A program made the translations under genes and the position numbers. DNA of 37,708 nt from Bacillota bacterium (GTDB lineage Bacteria; Bacillota; Clostridia; Peptostreptococcales; Acidaminobacteraceae): positions 1-37,708 of the forward strand of contig JAGXHV010000047.1 of NCBI GenBank assembly GCA_024636005.1. The letters run 5' to 3'. This document shows positions 23,524 through 32,766 of the stretch, in pieces (position 1 is the stretch's first letter; every line of letters begins with the position of its first letter). The notes beneath the pieces are model-generated. The model made no database searches and was not told the DNA's origin. It worked only from the letters and a program-made list of their open reading frames with translations.

Positions 23524-24633
23524 ATGAAAGTAATGTTGACAGGTGGCGGTACTGGGGGACATATTTACCCGGCACTAGCGATTGCGGAAAAACTGAAGAA
23601 AGATAACAAGGGAATAGAAATAGTTTATGTCGGATCAAAAGACGGCATGGAAAAGGACATTGTTCCCAAAATTGGCCTCACTTATCTTGGTATTGATGCT
23701 GCTCCACTGAATAAAAAATTCAGTAAAAAAACAATGAAAGCTGTAATTTCGCTTTTCAAAGGCCTACACCAGGCCAATAAGGCCATAAAGAGATATAAGC
23801 CGGATGTGATTGTCGGTACAGGTGGTTATGTGGCCGGTGCGATAGTTCTCATAGGCGCATTAAGAGGAATACCAACAGCTATACATGAACAAAATGCCTA
23901 TCCTGGTGTGACCAATAGACTTCTCAGTCGATTCGTTGATGTGATCATGTTGACTTTTGACGATGCAAAGCAGCATTTTAAATACCCTGAAAAACTTGTA
24001 TATACAGGCTTGCCGGTCATGGCTAATTATTTTGTCACATCCAGGGAACAGTCCAGACAAAAGCTAGGAATATCAAAAAATGAAATGATGGTATTGACCG
24101 TCGGAGGAAGCAATGGAGCCCTTAAACTTAACCAGATTATGCTTGATGCTTATGTTCAAATGAACAAACTGGAGCAGATCAAGTTTATTCATGTATCTGG
24201 AAACAGATATTTTGACAAACTCCAAAGTGAAGTCAAAGCAGGAGCTTTTGATCTTGGTGAAAACTTCAAATTGATGTCCTATATAAAAGATATGGCAACT
24301 TATTTGAGTGCAGCGGATCTTGTAATCTCAAGGGCAGGTGCATCCACAATCAATGAAATTATTGCTTCAAAGACACCATCGGTCATCATACCATCACCAA
24401 ATGTGTCCAACAATCATCAACTCTATAATGCACAAATCATGGACAAACATGGTATGGGAGTCATAGTCAAAGAGGAAGATCTGACTGTGGACCTGATCAC
24501 TCACATCATCACAGACTTTTACAAAGACCGTTCAAAGCTTGAAATCATGCGTTCCAACTGTGAGAAAATCAATCTCACTAAAACTTTGGATGTCATAGCT
24601 TCGGTTGTCTATAAATTAGTTGACGGACAATAA
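23524..24633 (+). CDS. murG: UDP-GlcNAc:lipid I N-acetylglucosaminyltransferase
   Basis: MurG converts lipid I to lipid II on the inner face of the membrane. The 369-residue protein starts with the N-terminal GGGTGGHIYPALA loop, contains HEQNAYPGVTNRL near residues 120-132, and has the nucleotide-binding GGSNGALKLN and SRAGASTINEI segments. The ATG at 23524 follows GGAG and gives the canonical MKVMLTGGGT start; a GTG twelve bases upstream overlaps that site and was rejected. Divergence of the region 330-369 is normal. Confidence 0.97.
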   Translation: MKVMLTGGGTGGHIYPALAIAEKLKKDNKGIEIVYVGSKDGMEKDIVPKIGLTYLGIDAAPLNKKFSKKTMKAVISLFKGLHQANKAIKRYKPDVIVGTGGYVAGAIVLIGALRGIPTAIHEQNAYPGVTNRLLSRFVDVIMLTFDDAKQHFKYPEKLVYTGLPVMANYFVTSREQSRQKLGISKNEMMVLTVGGSNGALKLNQIMLDAYVQMNKLEQIKFIHVSGNRYFDKLQSEVKAGAFDLGENFKLMSYIKDMATYLSAADLVISRAGASTINEIIASKTPSVIIPSPNVSNNHQLYNAQIMDKHGMGVIVKEEDLTVDLITHIITDFYKDRSKLEIMRSNCEKINLTKTLDVIASVVYKLVDGQ

Positions 24634-24650
24634 GGCGGAATGGAGCTTTT

Positions 24651-25370
24651 ATGAAGAAATTTTTTAGTCGTCTCATGCTATTGATTTTACTCGGTTCATT
24701 GGCATATGGGTCATATTATGTATATCAGAATACTGAGATTTTTCGTATTCAAAATATTGAATACAATCTAAATGAAAATATTGACTTGTATGAAATTCAA
24801 AGATATTCTAAAGTGGAACTCGGAACATCATTTTTTTTAGTCAAACCGAGCGATGTGGAGACCAATTTGATGACACATCCTTATATTGAATCGGTCAAGG
24901 TTCAAAAGAAGTTCCCGCACACTTTAATGCTCGATATAGTCTACAGAGAACATTACTTCAACATCGTCTATTCGGATATTATTTTATCCCTTGATCATTC
25001 GCTTCATGTTTTGAAAGTTCTGGATGAACCACTTGAGGGGTATACCGTTGAAGGATTTGCATTTGATAGCTTCTCGACAGGACAGACAATTAAAGTCCAG
25101 AAAAAATACTTGTTGGAGAACATAGTCCTATTGATACAATTGCTTAAAACCAGTCATATTGACGAGATTCCGGTCATAAGTTATGAACATGACGGCATAC
25201 TTCTGAGATTTGGGGAACTCAAAGCAAGATTTGGAAATGGCACAGAAATTGAAAGCAAATTCAATGATTTCATAAATATTTATGAAGCGTTGAAGTCTGA
25301 AGATATAATTACTGGAACTATAGATGTCAGCAGTGAAGGCTTACCAGTCTATAGACCTTTTGGAGAGTAG
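24651..25370 (+). CDS. divIB: Cell division protein DivIB/FtsQ
   Basis: The 239-residue protein has a short cytoplasmic tail, one span (residues ~7-24), then a POTRA domain beginning at RIQNIEYNLNENIDLYEIQ with the HPYIESVKVQKKFPHTL segment typical of the family, and a beta domain after it. DivIB stabilises FtsL and DivIC in the divisome. It follows murG, as in Bacillus. The stop is TAG and a GGTGA site leads to the next gene. Confidence 0.92.
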   Translation: MKKFFSRLMLLILLGSLAYGSYYVYQNTEIFRIQNIEYNLNENIDLYEIQRYSKVELGTSFFLVKPSDVETNLMTHPYIESVKVQKKFPHTLMLDIVYREHYFNIVYSDIILSLDHSLHVLKVLDEPLEGYTVEGFAFDSFSTGQTIKVQKKYLLENIVLLIQLLKTSHIDEIPVISYEHDGILLRFGELKARFGNGTEIESKFNDFINIYEALKSEDIITGTIDVSSEGLPVYRPFGE

Positions 25371-25378
25371 GTGAATCA

Positions 25379-26089
25379 ATGAAAAAAGATTATTTTTGGA
25401 TAGGTCTTGCATGTATAGTTTTAGGCGTTTTTATCGCATTTCAAATGAAATTTATACAAGGCACTTATTTGAACGGTTCGACGCCGACACAGAAAACCGT
25501 TGGCATACTCAACGAACTTGCCGCAGTAAATGCTGAAAAGGAACAATTGATCGAAGAAGTTTCAAGACTTGAGGAACAGCTTGATGATATCCAGGATTCA
25601 GCATCGGATGAAAATGCGATTATTAAGAATCTTACAGATGAATTGAACCGCTTCAAATCATTTTCGGGTATGACTAGGGTCACAGGAATGGGAATATTGA
25701 TCACGATAGACAATCCTCCTCAAGATGTAAACCTTGGACTGGATAAGAATATTGCATACGACTACAAATTGATTTTAGATCTGATCAACGAACTGAACTC
25801 GGCTGGTGCAGAAGCTATATCCATCAATGAGCAACGCATGGTCAACAATACAGAAATCAGATTGGCAGGAACTCAAGTGAACGTCAACACCATTCCGATC
25901 AGCCCACCATTTATCATTAAAGCTATCGGAAACTCTAAAACACTTGATGGAGCTTTAAATCAAAGGTTCGGAATCGTTCAGAATATCCGTGAAATTGGCT
26001 ATTATATCGAAGTGAAACAAGCGGAGACGATTGAATTGCCGGCATTCAATGGCAGTATCAAATTTCAATATGCCAATACTGTGAGGTAA
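25379..26089 (+). CDS. DUF881 protein, YlxW type
   Basis: The 236-residue protein has one N-terminal span (~8-25), a coiled coil (~40-80, EKEQLIEEVSRLEEQLDDIQ), and then the DUF881 domain with GMGILITIDNPP and NSAGAEAISINEQRM. The family lies between divIB and ftsZ in many Bacillota and is linked by position to division; its molecular role is not known. It is followed by a paralogue, so the pair arose by duplication and is kept together. Confidence 0.88.
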   Translation: MKKDYFWIGLACIVLGVFIAFQMKFIQGTYLNGSTPTQKTVGILNELAAVNAEKEQLIEEVSRLEEQLDDIQDSASDENAIIKNLTDELNRFKSFSGMTRVTGMGILITIDNPPQDVNLGLDKNIAYDYKLILDLINELNSAGAEAISINEQRMVNNTEIRLAGTQVNVNTIPISPPFIIKAIGNSKTLDGALNQRFGIVQNIREIGYYIEVKQAETIELPAFNGSIKFQYANTVR

Positions 26090-26098
26090 GGTGAGTTA

Positions 26099-26803
26099 AT
26101 GACTAATAAAAAAAATGTCCTCATATTTTTGTCGGTGCTTCTTGGAATATTCATCGCACTACAAGTGAGGTTGGTATCCAGTGGTGCGAAATACATGTCT
26201 ATCAAAGATATGTATGCTTATAGCATCGAACTGGAAAGTCAAAAATCAGAAATAGATCAATTGAACAATAAAATAAATGAAATCAAATCTCAAATTGATG
26301 CTTATCAAACAGCTAAAGACGACGACGGGATCGACTATGAGGCTTTTCTCATGTCGGAAATTGAATCCACACGTAAAATTGCGGGATTGACAGACCTTGA
26401 AGGTCCTGGAGTAATTATTATTGTAACCGACGGGACAAGAGAACTGAATGAAAATGAGAACCCGAACAATATACTTGTTCATGACATTGATATCAGAGCT
26501 ATGGTTGATGATCTTAGAAATGCCGGTGCGGAAGCGATATCCATCAATAATGAACGCGTTGTGTTCAATAAATCCAATGTACAGTGTACAGGACCTACTA
26601 TAAAAGTAAATGATCAAGTATTTGCACCACCTTATATTATACAAGCTATCGGTGATCGCAAATTTCTGGAGTCAGCAATCAACGCGCCTGGAAGTTACAG
26701 TGAAAGCCTTAGGCAATGGGGATTGTTTGTGGAAGTCAACACTTCCATCAATATCAATATTCCTGCATATGATGGATTTGTGGATTATCAATACTTGAAT
26801 TAA
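26099..26803 (+). CDS. DUF881 protein, YlxX type
   Basis: The 234-residue paralogue of the preceding protein has the same plan: a membrane span (~7-24), a coiled coil (~40-70), and a DUF881 core with GPGVIIIVTDG and NAGAEAISINNERV. It begins nine bases after the previous stop with an AAGGTGAG site. Its product likely sits on the outer face of the membrane with its partner, near the division proteins encoded around it; the exact role is unknown. Confidence 0.88.
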   Translation: MTNKKNVLIFLSVLLGIFIALQVRLVSSGAKYMSIKDMYAYSIELESQKSEIDQLNNKINEIKSQIDAYQTAKDDDGIDYEAFLMSEIESTRKIAGLTDLEGPGVIIIVTDGTRELNENENPNNILVHDIDIRAMVDDLRNAGAEAISINNERVVFNKSNVQCTGPTIKVNDQVFAPPYIIQAIGDRKFLESAINAPGSYSESLRQWGLFVEVNTSININIPAYDGFVDYQYLN

Positions 26804-26820
26804 TGAATGGAGGCTTGGCT

Positions 26821-27165
26821 ATGATTATTGCAATATTAGGCATATTGGCAGGTATTTTGATTGGTCTTTATTTGCCGTATGAATTTTCGACTATTTCATC
26901 TCTATATATTTCAGTAGGTATACTGGCTGCGATAGACTCCATTTTAGGAGCACTCAGAGCCAGTTTGGAAGATAAGTTTGATGCAGTGATTTTTTTCAGT
27001 GGTTTTATAGTGAACGCACTTTTGGCAATAAGTCTTTCTTACCTTGGAGATAAGCTTGGAGTACCAATTTATTATGCCGCCATATTTGTTTTTGGAACCC
27101 GCCTATTCAATAATATCGGTAGCATTAGACGCTACACCATCGATAAATATCGAGGGAAAATATGA
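26821..27165 (+). CDS. sbp: Small basic protein (DUF1290) of the division cluster
   Basis: The 114-residue protein has about four hydrophobic segments and the DUF1290 pattern, including SVGILAAIDSILGALRASLEDKFD. The C-terminal RLFNNIGSIRRYTIDKYR is the basic, conserved tail. The start is ATG 26821 after GGAGG (26809-26813); an ATG at 26803 is upstream of that site and was rejected. In Bacillus this gene precedes ftsA and ftsZ. Here ftsA is missing and ftsZ follows after 268 bases. Confidence 0.9.
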   Translation: MIIAILGILAGILIGLYLPYEFSTISSLYISVGILAAIDSILGALRASLEDKFDAVIFFSGFIVNALLAISLSYLGDKLGVPIYYAAIFVFGTRLFNNIGSIRRYTIDKYRGKI

Positions 27166-27433
27166 TTTTTTAAGTCCACAGACCTAAATTGTCTTGACTT
27201 TATCAAAAAAAATCAGTTTTTCCAAAAAAAATATTCCAAAATAACTTAAAAGGGTATATACTATATGTAGTGGAGCTCTAGGGTTTTCCAGCAATACATA
27301 TTGCGAATACCTACGAAATTCATCAGGATTGTTTTATGGATGTAGCAAATTATTGCAGATAAAAAGTAGCACGTTTATATCATAGATTATAAACACCTGA
27401 AAGTTATTACTTTGCGGGATAAGGAGGATTTAC
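27166..27433 (+). promoter_or_regulatory. ftsZ upstream region (268 bases, no gene)
   Basis: The region is very AT-rich. TATACT (27257-27262) is a possible -10 box without a convincing -35. TTGACT (27194-27199) has no matching -10. A dyad GTTTATA-N8-TATAAAC (27373-27394) and a near-palindrome GCAATACATATTGC (about 27291-27304) are possible binding sites. No Spo0A-type box was recognised. The AAGGAGG at 27421-27427 is the ftsZ ribosome site. Confidence 0.45.
27373..27394. promoter_or_regulatory. Dyad GTTTATA-N8-TATAAAC upstream of ftsZ
   Basis: Seven-base arms are perfectly inverted around eight bases, 40-60 bases before the ftsZ start. It has the size of an operator for a dimeric regulator. 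No T-run follows, so it is not a terminator. The binder is unknown. Confidence 0.4.
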
Positions 27434-28513
27434 ATGTTAGAATTTGATGTTGCTGTTGAAGAATTTGCCCAGCTTAAAGTAATTGGTGTTGGCGGTGGAG
27501 GTAACAACGCTGTCAATAGAATGATCAAGTCGAATCTCAAAGGCGTTCAATTCATTGCAATTAATACAGATAAACAAGCGCTCTACAGCTCAGCTGCAGA
27601 ATATAAATTGCAAATAGGCGAGAAATTGACGCGTGGACTTGGTGCGGGTGCAAATCCAGAAGTTGGTAAGAAAGCTGCAGAAGAGAGTAGAGATGATATT
27701 TATCAAGCCCTTCAAGGTGCGGATATGGTGTTCATCACTGCTGGTATGGGTGGCGGTACAGGAACCGGTGCAGCCCCTATTGTAGCCGAAATTGCAAAAG
27801 AAATGGGTATTTTAACTGTTGGAGTTGTCACAAAACCGTTTTCTTTCGAAGGCAAAAGAAGAATGAAACATGCAGAAGAGGGCATAGAAGAACTTAAAAG
27901 ACGTGTTGATACACTCATTACGATTCCAAACGATCGTTTGCTTGAAATCGTTGAAAAAAGGACTTCAATCCTCGATGCGTTTACTATAGCGGACGATGTG
28001 CTCAGACAAGGTGTTCAGGGTATTTCAAATACCATTACTGAGACCGGACTGATCAACGTGGATTTCGCAGACGTCAAGACCATCATGTATGAACAAGGTC
28101 TTGCTCACATGGGTATTGGTTCTTCAAGTGGTGACGATCGTGCGATCGACGCAACGAATCAGGCCATCCATAGTCCATTACTTGAAACATCCATTAAAGG
28201 TTCAAAAGGAATTCTCCTCAACATAAGGGGTGGAAAATCTCTTGGAATGATGGAAATACAACAAGCTGCGGATTTGGTATATAGAGAAGCGGATCCAGAT
28301 GCAAATATTATTATGGGTGCTGTGATCGATGAATCATTAAAGGACGAAATTACTGTTACTGTAATAGCAACAGGATTTGAGTCGTTTAAACCAGAAGTCA
28401 AAGTAGACCCTAAAAACCTAAAAACCGAAGCCCCGAAAGTTCAACAAGTAGAAGCTGAACAGAGCGAGGATGACACCTTTGATATTCCTACATTCTTAAG
28501 AAAAAAACGATAA
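27434..28513 (+). CDS. ftsZ: Cell division GTPase FtsZ
   Basis: FtsZ polymerises into the Z-ring. The 359 residues are close to the usual length for Clostridia. The core starts with [17 protein letters not shown]; the tubulin signature [10 protein letters not shown] lies near residues 104-113; NTDKQAL and the T7 loop region are intact. The C-terminal peptide [14 protein letters not shown], which binds SepF, FtsA and other partners, is present after a short linker. Start has AAGGAGG six bases upstream. ftsA is not adjacent; sepF is downstream in the window and can anchor the ring. Confidence 0.98.
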   Translation: MLEFDVAVEEFAQLKVIGVGGGGNNAVNRMIKSNLKGVQFIAINTDKQALYSSAAEYKLQIGEKLTRGLGAGANPEVGKKAAEESRDDIYQALQGADMVFITAGMGGGTGTGAAPIVAEIAKEMGILTVGVVTKPFSFEGKRRMKHAEEGIEELKRRVDTLITIPNDRLLEIVEKRTSILDAFTIADDVLRQGVQGISNTITETGLINVDFADVKTIMYEQGLAHMGIGSSSGDDRAIDATNQAIHSPLLETSIKGSKGILLNIRGGKSLGMMEIQQAADLVYREADPDANIIMGAVIDESLKDEITVTVIATGFESFKPEVKVDPKNLKTEAPKVQQVEAEQSEDDTFDIPTFLRKKR

Positions 28514-28540
28514 CCTTGCTTCTTGCAAGGTTTTATTTTT
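28512..28540 (+). terminator. Intrinsic terminator after ftsZ
   Basis: AACCTTGC (28512-28519) pairs with 28525-28532 around TTCTT, and TTTTATTTTT follows. The stem begins inside the ftsZ stop codon. Confidence 0.88.
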
Positions 28541-28570
28541 GGATCAATTTAATTAGTTGAGGTGATGAGT

Positions 28571-29035
28571 ATGAAGTGTCCTTATTGTAGCAGTTTAGAA
28601 TCCAAGGTAATCGATTCAAGACCGACAGACGACGGTCATGTCATTAGACGTCGTAGAGAATGTATGAATTGCAAGCAAAGATTTACCACTTATGAAAAAA
28701 TCGAAGAGATTCCTATCATTATCGTTAAGAAGAACGGAAACCGAGAATCGTATAATCGAATGAAGGTGCTAAATGGTATCATCAGAGCTTGTGAGAAAAG
28801 ACCAGTATCGATGGAACAGATGGAAAGACTGATTGATAACATCGAGTCCAAACTTCATAGTTCCATGGAAAAGGAAATCCAGTCAGAGTGGATTGGAGAG
28901 CTTGTCATGTCGGGATTAAAAGATCTTGATGAGGTATCATATGTCAGGTTTGCTTCTGTGTATAGACAATTTAAGGATATCAATACTTTTATAAATGAAT
29001 TGACCAAACTGTTAAATGAAAAAACCAATATGTAA
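28571..29035 (+). CDS. nrdR: Transcriptional repressor NrdR
   Basis: NrdR represses ribonucleotide reductase genes. The 154-residue protein has an N-terminal zinc ribbon (CPYC at residues 3-6 and CMNC later, within [16 protein letters not shown]) and an ATP-cone from about residue 46. The start is ATG 28571, with GAGGTG six bases upstream; in-frame GTG 28562 and ATG 28565 overlap that site and were rejected. The gene is compact, preceded by the ftsZ terminator and followed by its own. Confidence 0.97.
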   Translation: MKCPYCSSLESKVIDSRPTDDGHVIRRRRECMNCKQRFTTYEKIEEIPIIIVKKNGNRESYNRMKVLNGIIRACEKRPVSMEQMERLIDNIESKLHSSMEKEIQSEWIGELVMSGLKDLDEVSYVRFASVYRQFKDINTFINELTKLLNEKTNM

Positions 29036-29036
29036 G

Positions 29037-29067
29037 AAAAGAAGCAGTGATTTCGCTGCTTCTTTTT
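29037..29067 (+). terminator. Intrinsic terminator after nrdR
   Basis: AAAAGAAGCAG (29037-29047) pairs with 29056-29066, the right arm running into the T tract. It lies only 29 bases before the pgeF start, where no clear promoter is seen, so pgeF may depend on readthrough. Confidence 0.8.
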
Positions 29068-29095
29068 AAACTGTAAAAAAGGGTGGTGTTTTATT

Positions 29096-29914
29096 TTGAA
29101 TAGCTTCAAATTATTGAAAAGTGATCATTTGATTCATGGAATTACCACGCGCGTGGGTGGTGTTAGCACCGGAGCATACTCATCTATGAACACCGGAATA
29201 TTTGGTGATGATAAGCGGGACTACGTTCTTGAGAATATCAGAAGAGCATTAAGTGAATTGGGAACAGATGCTAAAACAATCATTTTAGCCCAGCAGGTTC
29301 ACTCCAAAAATGTAGTGATTATTGATGATGAGACAAATTTCAATACTATGGAAAAAGTCAAACTTGAAAACACTCCACTTGAAGGGTTTGAAATGTATAT
29401 ATCAGCGGTCACTGATGGTTTGATGACCAACCGGAATGATGTGATTTTAATCACTTTTTATGCCGATTGTGTTCCGCTAATCTTATATGATCCAGTGAAA
29501 CATGTAGTGGCTGCAGTTCATAGTGGTTGGATGGGTACAGTTAAGGCGATTGGAGCCAATGCCGTTCGAAAAATGGTTTCTGTTTATGGCTCGAATGTAT
29601 CTGACATCAGAGCTGGAATTGGTCACAGTGCAGGAATTTGCTGTTATGAAATAGGAGATGATGTCATTGAGGCTCTAAAAGTGGAGTTTTCAGTGGAATC
29701 AATTCGTGATTTCGTCATACCGAAAAGATACGGTAAATACATGATTGACCTTAAAGAAGCCAACGCCAAACTCTTTAGGGACGCAGGAATTGTTCAAAAG
29801 CATATTGAAATTGACCCGGATTGTACAATTTGCAATCCGGAAAAATATCATTCACACAGGAGGGCAAGAGGTGGAAAACGTGGTATGATGAGTGCCATAG
29901 TACAACTCAAATAA
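29096..29914 (+). CDS. pgeF: Purine nucleoside phosphorylase-type PgeF (YfiH/laccase-domain family)
   Basis: The 272-residue protein has the metal-binding His and Cys set of the family: QQVHSKNV, YADCVPLILYD and AAVHSGWMGTV. The C-terminal CYEIGDDV region and the NPEKYHSHRR segment are also typical. Members act on purine nucleosides and/or correct peptidoglycan precursors; the family was once called polyphenol oxidase. The start is TTG at 29096, with GGGTGGTG upstream; no in-frame ATG lies near. The position downstream of ftsZ and nrdR is common in Bacillota. Confidence 0.92.
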   Translation: MNSFKLLKSDHLIHGITTRVGGVSTGAYSSMNTGIFGDDKRDYVLENIRRALSELGTDAKTIILAQQVHSKNVVIIDDETNFNTMEKVKLENTPLEGFEMYISAVTDGLMTNRNDVILITFYADCVPLILYDPVKHVVAAVHSGWMGTVKAIGANAVRKMVSVYGSNVSDIRAGIGHSAGICCYEIGDDVIEALKVEFSVESIRDFVIPKRYGKYMIDLKEANAKLFRDAGIVQKHIEIDPDCTICNPEKYHSHRRARGGKRGMMSAIVQLK

Positions 29915-29920
29915 TAAGTA

Positions 29921-29949
29921 TTGAAATTGTGCCTGAATTGTATTACAAT
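29921..29949 (+). promoter_or_regulatory. Promoter of the DUF512-der unit
   Basis: TTGAAA (29921-29926) and TACAAT (29944-29949) are 17 bases apart; each box matches five of six consensus positions. Confidence 0.65.
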
Positions 29950-29995
29950 TATCTATTGTACGATTGTAGTTTTGTAAGACTGGAAAGGTGATCCG

Positions 29996-31312
29996 ATGAA
30001 TCATATTAAAAAAGTGTATGAAAATTCTATAGCAGAGGAACTGGAAGTCGAAGAGGGCGATGTCCTATTATCAATTAATGGGCGTGAAATCGTTGATATC
30101 ATGGACTTTATTTACTTGTGTCACGATGAATATATAGAAGTCGACATACAAAAAAAAACTGGAGAAATCTGGTCACTTGAAATTGATAAAGAGTATGATG
30201 AACCTCTTGGTATTGATTTTGTCAATCCAATAATCGATCATGCCAAAAGATGTTCCAACAATTGTGTGTTTTGCTTTGTAGATCAATTGCCTAAAGGAAT
30301 GAGAGAAACACTATATTTTAAGGATGACGATTCAAGATTGTCCTTTCTACAGGGGAATTTTGTGACACTGACCAATCTTAAAGAAGCGGATATTGATCGA
30401 ATCATCGAATATCATATCAGCCCGATCAATGTTTCGGTACATACGACCGATCCGGAACTCAGGAAAAAAATGCTTGGTAACAGATTTGCTGGTGATATTA
30501 TGGAACGTCTTGAAAAATTGACTGAAAGTGGTATTGTGGTCAATGCGCAAATAGTACTTTGTCCTGGTTATAACGATGGTGAAGCTCTTAATAAAACGTT
30601 GAATGATCTTATTCGCTTTTATCCTTCACTTAATAGTGTGGCTGTCGTCCCCATTGGTCTTACAAGGCATAGAGATGGATTGATTGAGATGAGACCTGTG
30701 GATCAAAAGGTTGCTTTAGAAACCATAGCTATAATGGATACTTTTCAAAATAAAGTGCATGCGACGCATGATACAAGATTTGCGTTTCTTGCGGATGAAT
30801 TCTATATCCAGGCAGAATCTGATTTCCCGGAAGATGAGTCCTATGAGGGATATATTCAACTTGAAGATGGTATTGGTATGATCAGAAAACTGATTACAGA
30901 AGTGGATGAAATCCTATCAGAAGATTTGTCAAATCCAGCAGAGAAACAAAAAGTGCTGGTTGTGACCGGAACAGCCGCAAGTCCTTATATACAGTCCATT
31001 TGCGAAAAAATTACAGATAAATATCCTGAAGTCCAAATTGATGTCAAAACAGTGATCAATGAATTTTTTGGTCAGCGTATCACTGTTGTAGGACTTTTGA
31101 CTGGTACTGACATCAAGGCTCAACTTGGTCCAGTGGATGGATACGATCGTATCCTTTTGCCAGAGTCAATTTTCAAATCAGAAGATATCGTTTTATTGGA
31201 TGATGTCACTATAGATGATTTAACAGATTATTTTAATGTTCCCGTCATGAAAGTTAAAGTGGACGGAGAAGATTTATTGAAGCATATTTTGAATGGAGGA
31301 TCCAATGAGTAG
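29996..31312 (+). CDS. DUF512 radical SAM protein with N-terminal PDZ-like domain
   Basis: The 438-residue protein begins with a PDZ-like region (SIAEELEVEEGDVLLSINGRE), then a radical SAM core whose Cx3Cx2C motif CSNNCVFC is near residues 82-89 and would bind a 4Fe-4S cluster. The DUF512 domain covers the last ~200 residues (from about LNSVAVVPIGLTRHRDG). The reaction and substrate are unknown. This gene is often found directly before der in Clostridia. Its end overlaps the der start by eight bases, so translation is linked. Confidence 0.9.
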   Translation: MNHIKKVYENSIAEELEVEEGDVLLSINGREIVDIMDFIYLCHDEYIEVDIQKKTGEIWSLEIDKEYDEPLGIDFVNPIIDHAKRCSNNCVFCFVDQLPKGMRETLYFKDDDSRLSFLQGNFVTLTNLKEADIDRIIEYHISPINVSVHTTDPELRKKMLGNRFAGDIMERLEKLTESGIVVNAQIVLCPGYNDGEALNKTLNDLIRFYPSLNSVAVVPIGLTRHRDGLIEMRPVDQKVALETIAIMDTFQNKVHATHDTRFAFLADEFYIQAESDFPEDESYEGYIQLEDGIGMIRKLITEVDEILSEDLSNPAEKQKVLVVTGTAASPYIQSICEKITDKYPEVQIDVKTVINEFFGQRITVVGLLTGTDIKAQLGPVDGYDRILLPESIFKSEDIVLLDDVTIDDLTDYFNVPVMKVKVDGEDLLKHILNGGSNE

Positions 31313-32621
31313 AAATCCCATAGTGGCCGTGGTTGGTAGACCGAACGTAGGCAAGTCAACCTTTTTCAATAGAATTGCCGGAAGAAGAATATCGATAGTT
31401 GAAGACACACCAGGTGTGACGCGTGATCGAGTTTATGCGGATTGCGAATGGCTTACACATAATTTCACACTGATAGACACTGGTGGTATTGAACCAAATT
31501 CATCAGATGTCATCTTGTCACAAATGCGTGATCAGGCACAAATTGCAATAGATACAGCAGATGTCATTTTATTTTTGTGTGACGGCAAAAACACTTACAC
31601 GACTGCGGATGAAGAAATTGCGCAGATGCTTCGAATCTCTAAAAAACCTGTAATCCTTGTTCTCAATAAAATTGATCAGTATAAAGAACCTGATTTTTAT
31701 TATGATTATTACAATCTGGGTTTAGGTGAACCGAATATGATTTCGTCTGTCAACGTCCTTGGAATAGGTGATTTGTTAGATGAAATCGTAAAATTGTTCC
31801 CTGAAGAATCTGAGCTCGTTGAGGAAGATGATGCCATTAGAATTTGCTTCATTGGAAAACCGAATGTAGGCAAATCCTCTATGGTCAATAAGATTATTGG
31901 AGAAAATAGGGTCATTGTCTCCGAAATCGCCGGGACGACTCGAGACGCCATTGACACACCGTTCGAATTCAATGGACAAAAGTTTGTACTCGTTGATACT
32001 GCAGGTTTGAGAAGACAGAATAAAGTGAATGACAACATTGAAAAATACAGTGTGATCCGTACAATTACAGCAATAGAGCGCTCAGATGTTTGCTTTATCA
32101 TGATCGATGCCAAAGATGGTATTACAGATCAAGATAAAAAAGTGGCGGGATATGCCCATGAAGCCGGACGAGCTGCTGTATTCGTAGTCAACAAATGGGA
32201 TTTGCTTGTTAAAGATAATGATACTCTTTATGAATTTCAAAGAGTTATAAGAGAACAATTCGCGTATATGCCATATGCAACCATAATGTTTGTTTCTGCA
32301 GTGACGGGACAAAGGGTCATGCAATTGCTTGACCAAGCAATCTATGTCTCCAATAACCATGCGCTTAGAATTTCCACGGGAGTTCTCAACGACGTGCTCA
32401 ATGAAGCTATGGCGCTGAATCAACCTCCTTCTGACAAGGGTAAGAGACTCAAAATTTACTATGCTACACAAGCATCTGTAAAACCTCCTACATTTGTTCT
32501 GTTTGTCAATGATAAAGAATTGGCACATTTTTCATATGTTCGTTATTTGGAAAATCAAATCAGAAAGAATTTCAACTTTGAAGGAACACCAATTGTTTTC
32601 AATGTGAAGGCAAGAGGTTGA
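31305..32621 (+). CDS. der: Ribosome-associated GTPase Der (EngA)
   Basis: Der has two G domains and a KH-like C-terminal domain and is needed for 50S subunit assembly. GRPNVGKST (first domain, residues ~11-19) and GKPNVGKSS (second domain, ~185-193) are intact, as are DTPGVTRDR and EIAGTTRDAID. NKID and NKWD G4 motifs are present. The start is ATG 31305, with GGAGG (31295-31299) upstream; an ATG 12 bases earlier overlaps that site and was rejected. The 438 residues are of normal length. Confidence 0.98.
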   Translation: MSRNPIVAVVGRPNVGKSTFFNRIAGRRISIVEDTPGVTRDRVYADCEWLTHNFTLIDTGGIEPNSSDVILSQMRDQAQIAIDTADVILFLCDGKNTYTTADEEIAQMLRISKKPVILVLNKIDQYKEPDFYYDYYNLGLGEPNMISSVNVLGIGDLLDEIVKLFPEESELVEEDDAIRICFIGKPNVGKSSMVNKIIGENRVIVSEIAGTTRDAIDTPFEFNGQKFVLVDTAGLRRQNKVNDNIEKYSVIRTITAIERSDVCFIMIDAKDGITDQDKKVAGYAHEAGRAAVFVVNKWDLLVKDNDTLYEFQRVIREQFAYMPYATIMFVSAVTGQRVMQLLDQAIYVSNNHALRISTGVLNDVLNEAMALNQPPSDKGKRLKIYYATQASVKPPTFVLFVNDKELAHFSYVRYLENQIRKNFNFEGTPIVFNVKARG

Positions 32622-32627
32622 CCTATT

Positions 32628-32657
32628 AAAACCCAAGTAAATCCCTTGGGTTTTTTT
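32628..32657 (+). terminator. Intrinsic terminator after der
   Basis: AAACCCAAG (32628-32636) pairs with CTTGGGTTT (32645-32653) and a T-run reaches 32657. plsY, often the next gene, is not present. Confidence 0.92.
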
Positions 32658-32694
32658 GTACGGCAAAGAGTGCTTGATAGTAGTAGGGAGGACG

Positions 32695-32766
32695 ATGTTG
32701 AAGACCTTGATTTTGCACCTATTCAGGATGGTCTTTGGCTTAAAAATATGGTATAATAACTGTTGA
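32695..32766 (+). CDS. Possible 23-residue small protein (low support)
   Basis: An ATG at 32695 has GGGAGG three bases upstream (close spacing) and opens a 23-codon frame ending in TGA at 32764. The product MLKTLILHLFRMVFGLKIWY plus three residues is hydrophobic and basic, compatible with a membrane-associated peptide. It overlaps the presumed gpsA promoter, which argues against it being translated with gpsA. Could be a chance frame. Confidence 0.2.
   Translation: MLKTLILHLFRMVFGLKIWYNNC
32749..32757 (+). promoter_or_regulatory. Extended -10 promoter for gpsA
   Basis: TG-G-TATAAT (32749-32757) is a perfect extended -10 box. No convincing -35 is present at 16-18 bases upstream. It lies 58 bases before the gpsA start. 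Confidence 0.55.

Noticed and set aside
26246-26644. Open frame of 132 codons on the minus strand
   Set aside because: It lies opposite the DUF881 gene, has no ribosome site, and its product has no recognisable pattern. It reflects the composition of the real gene.
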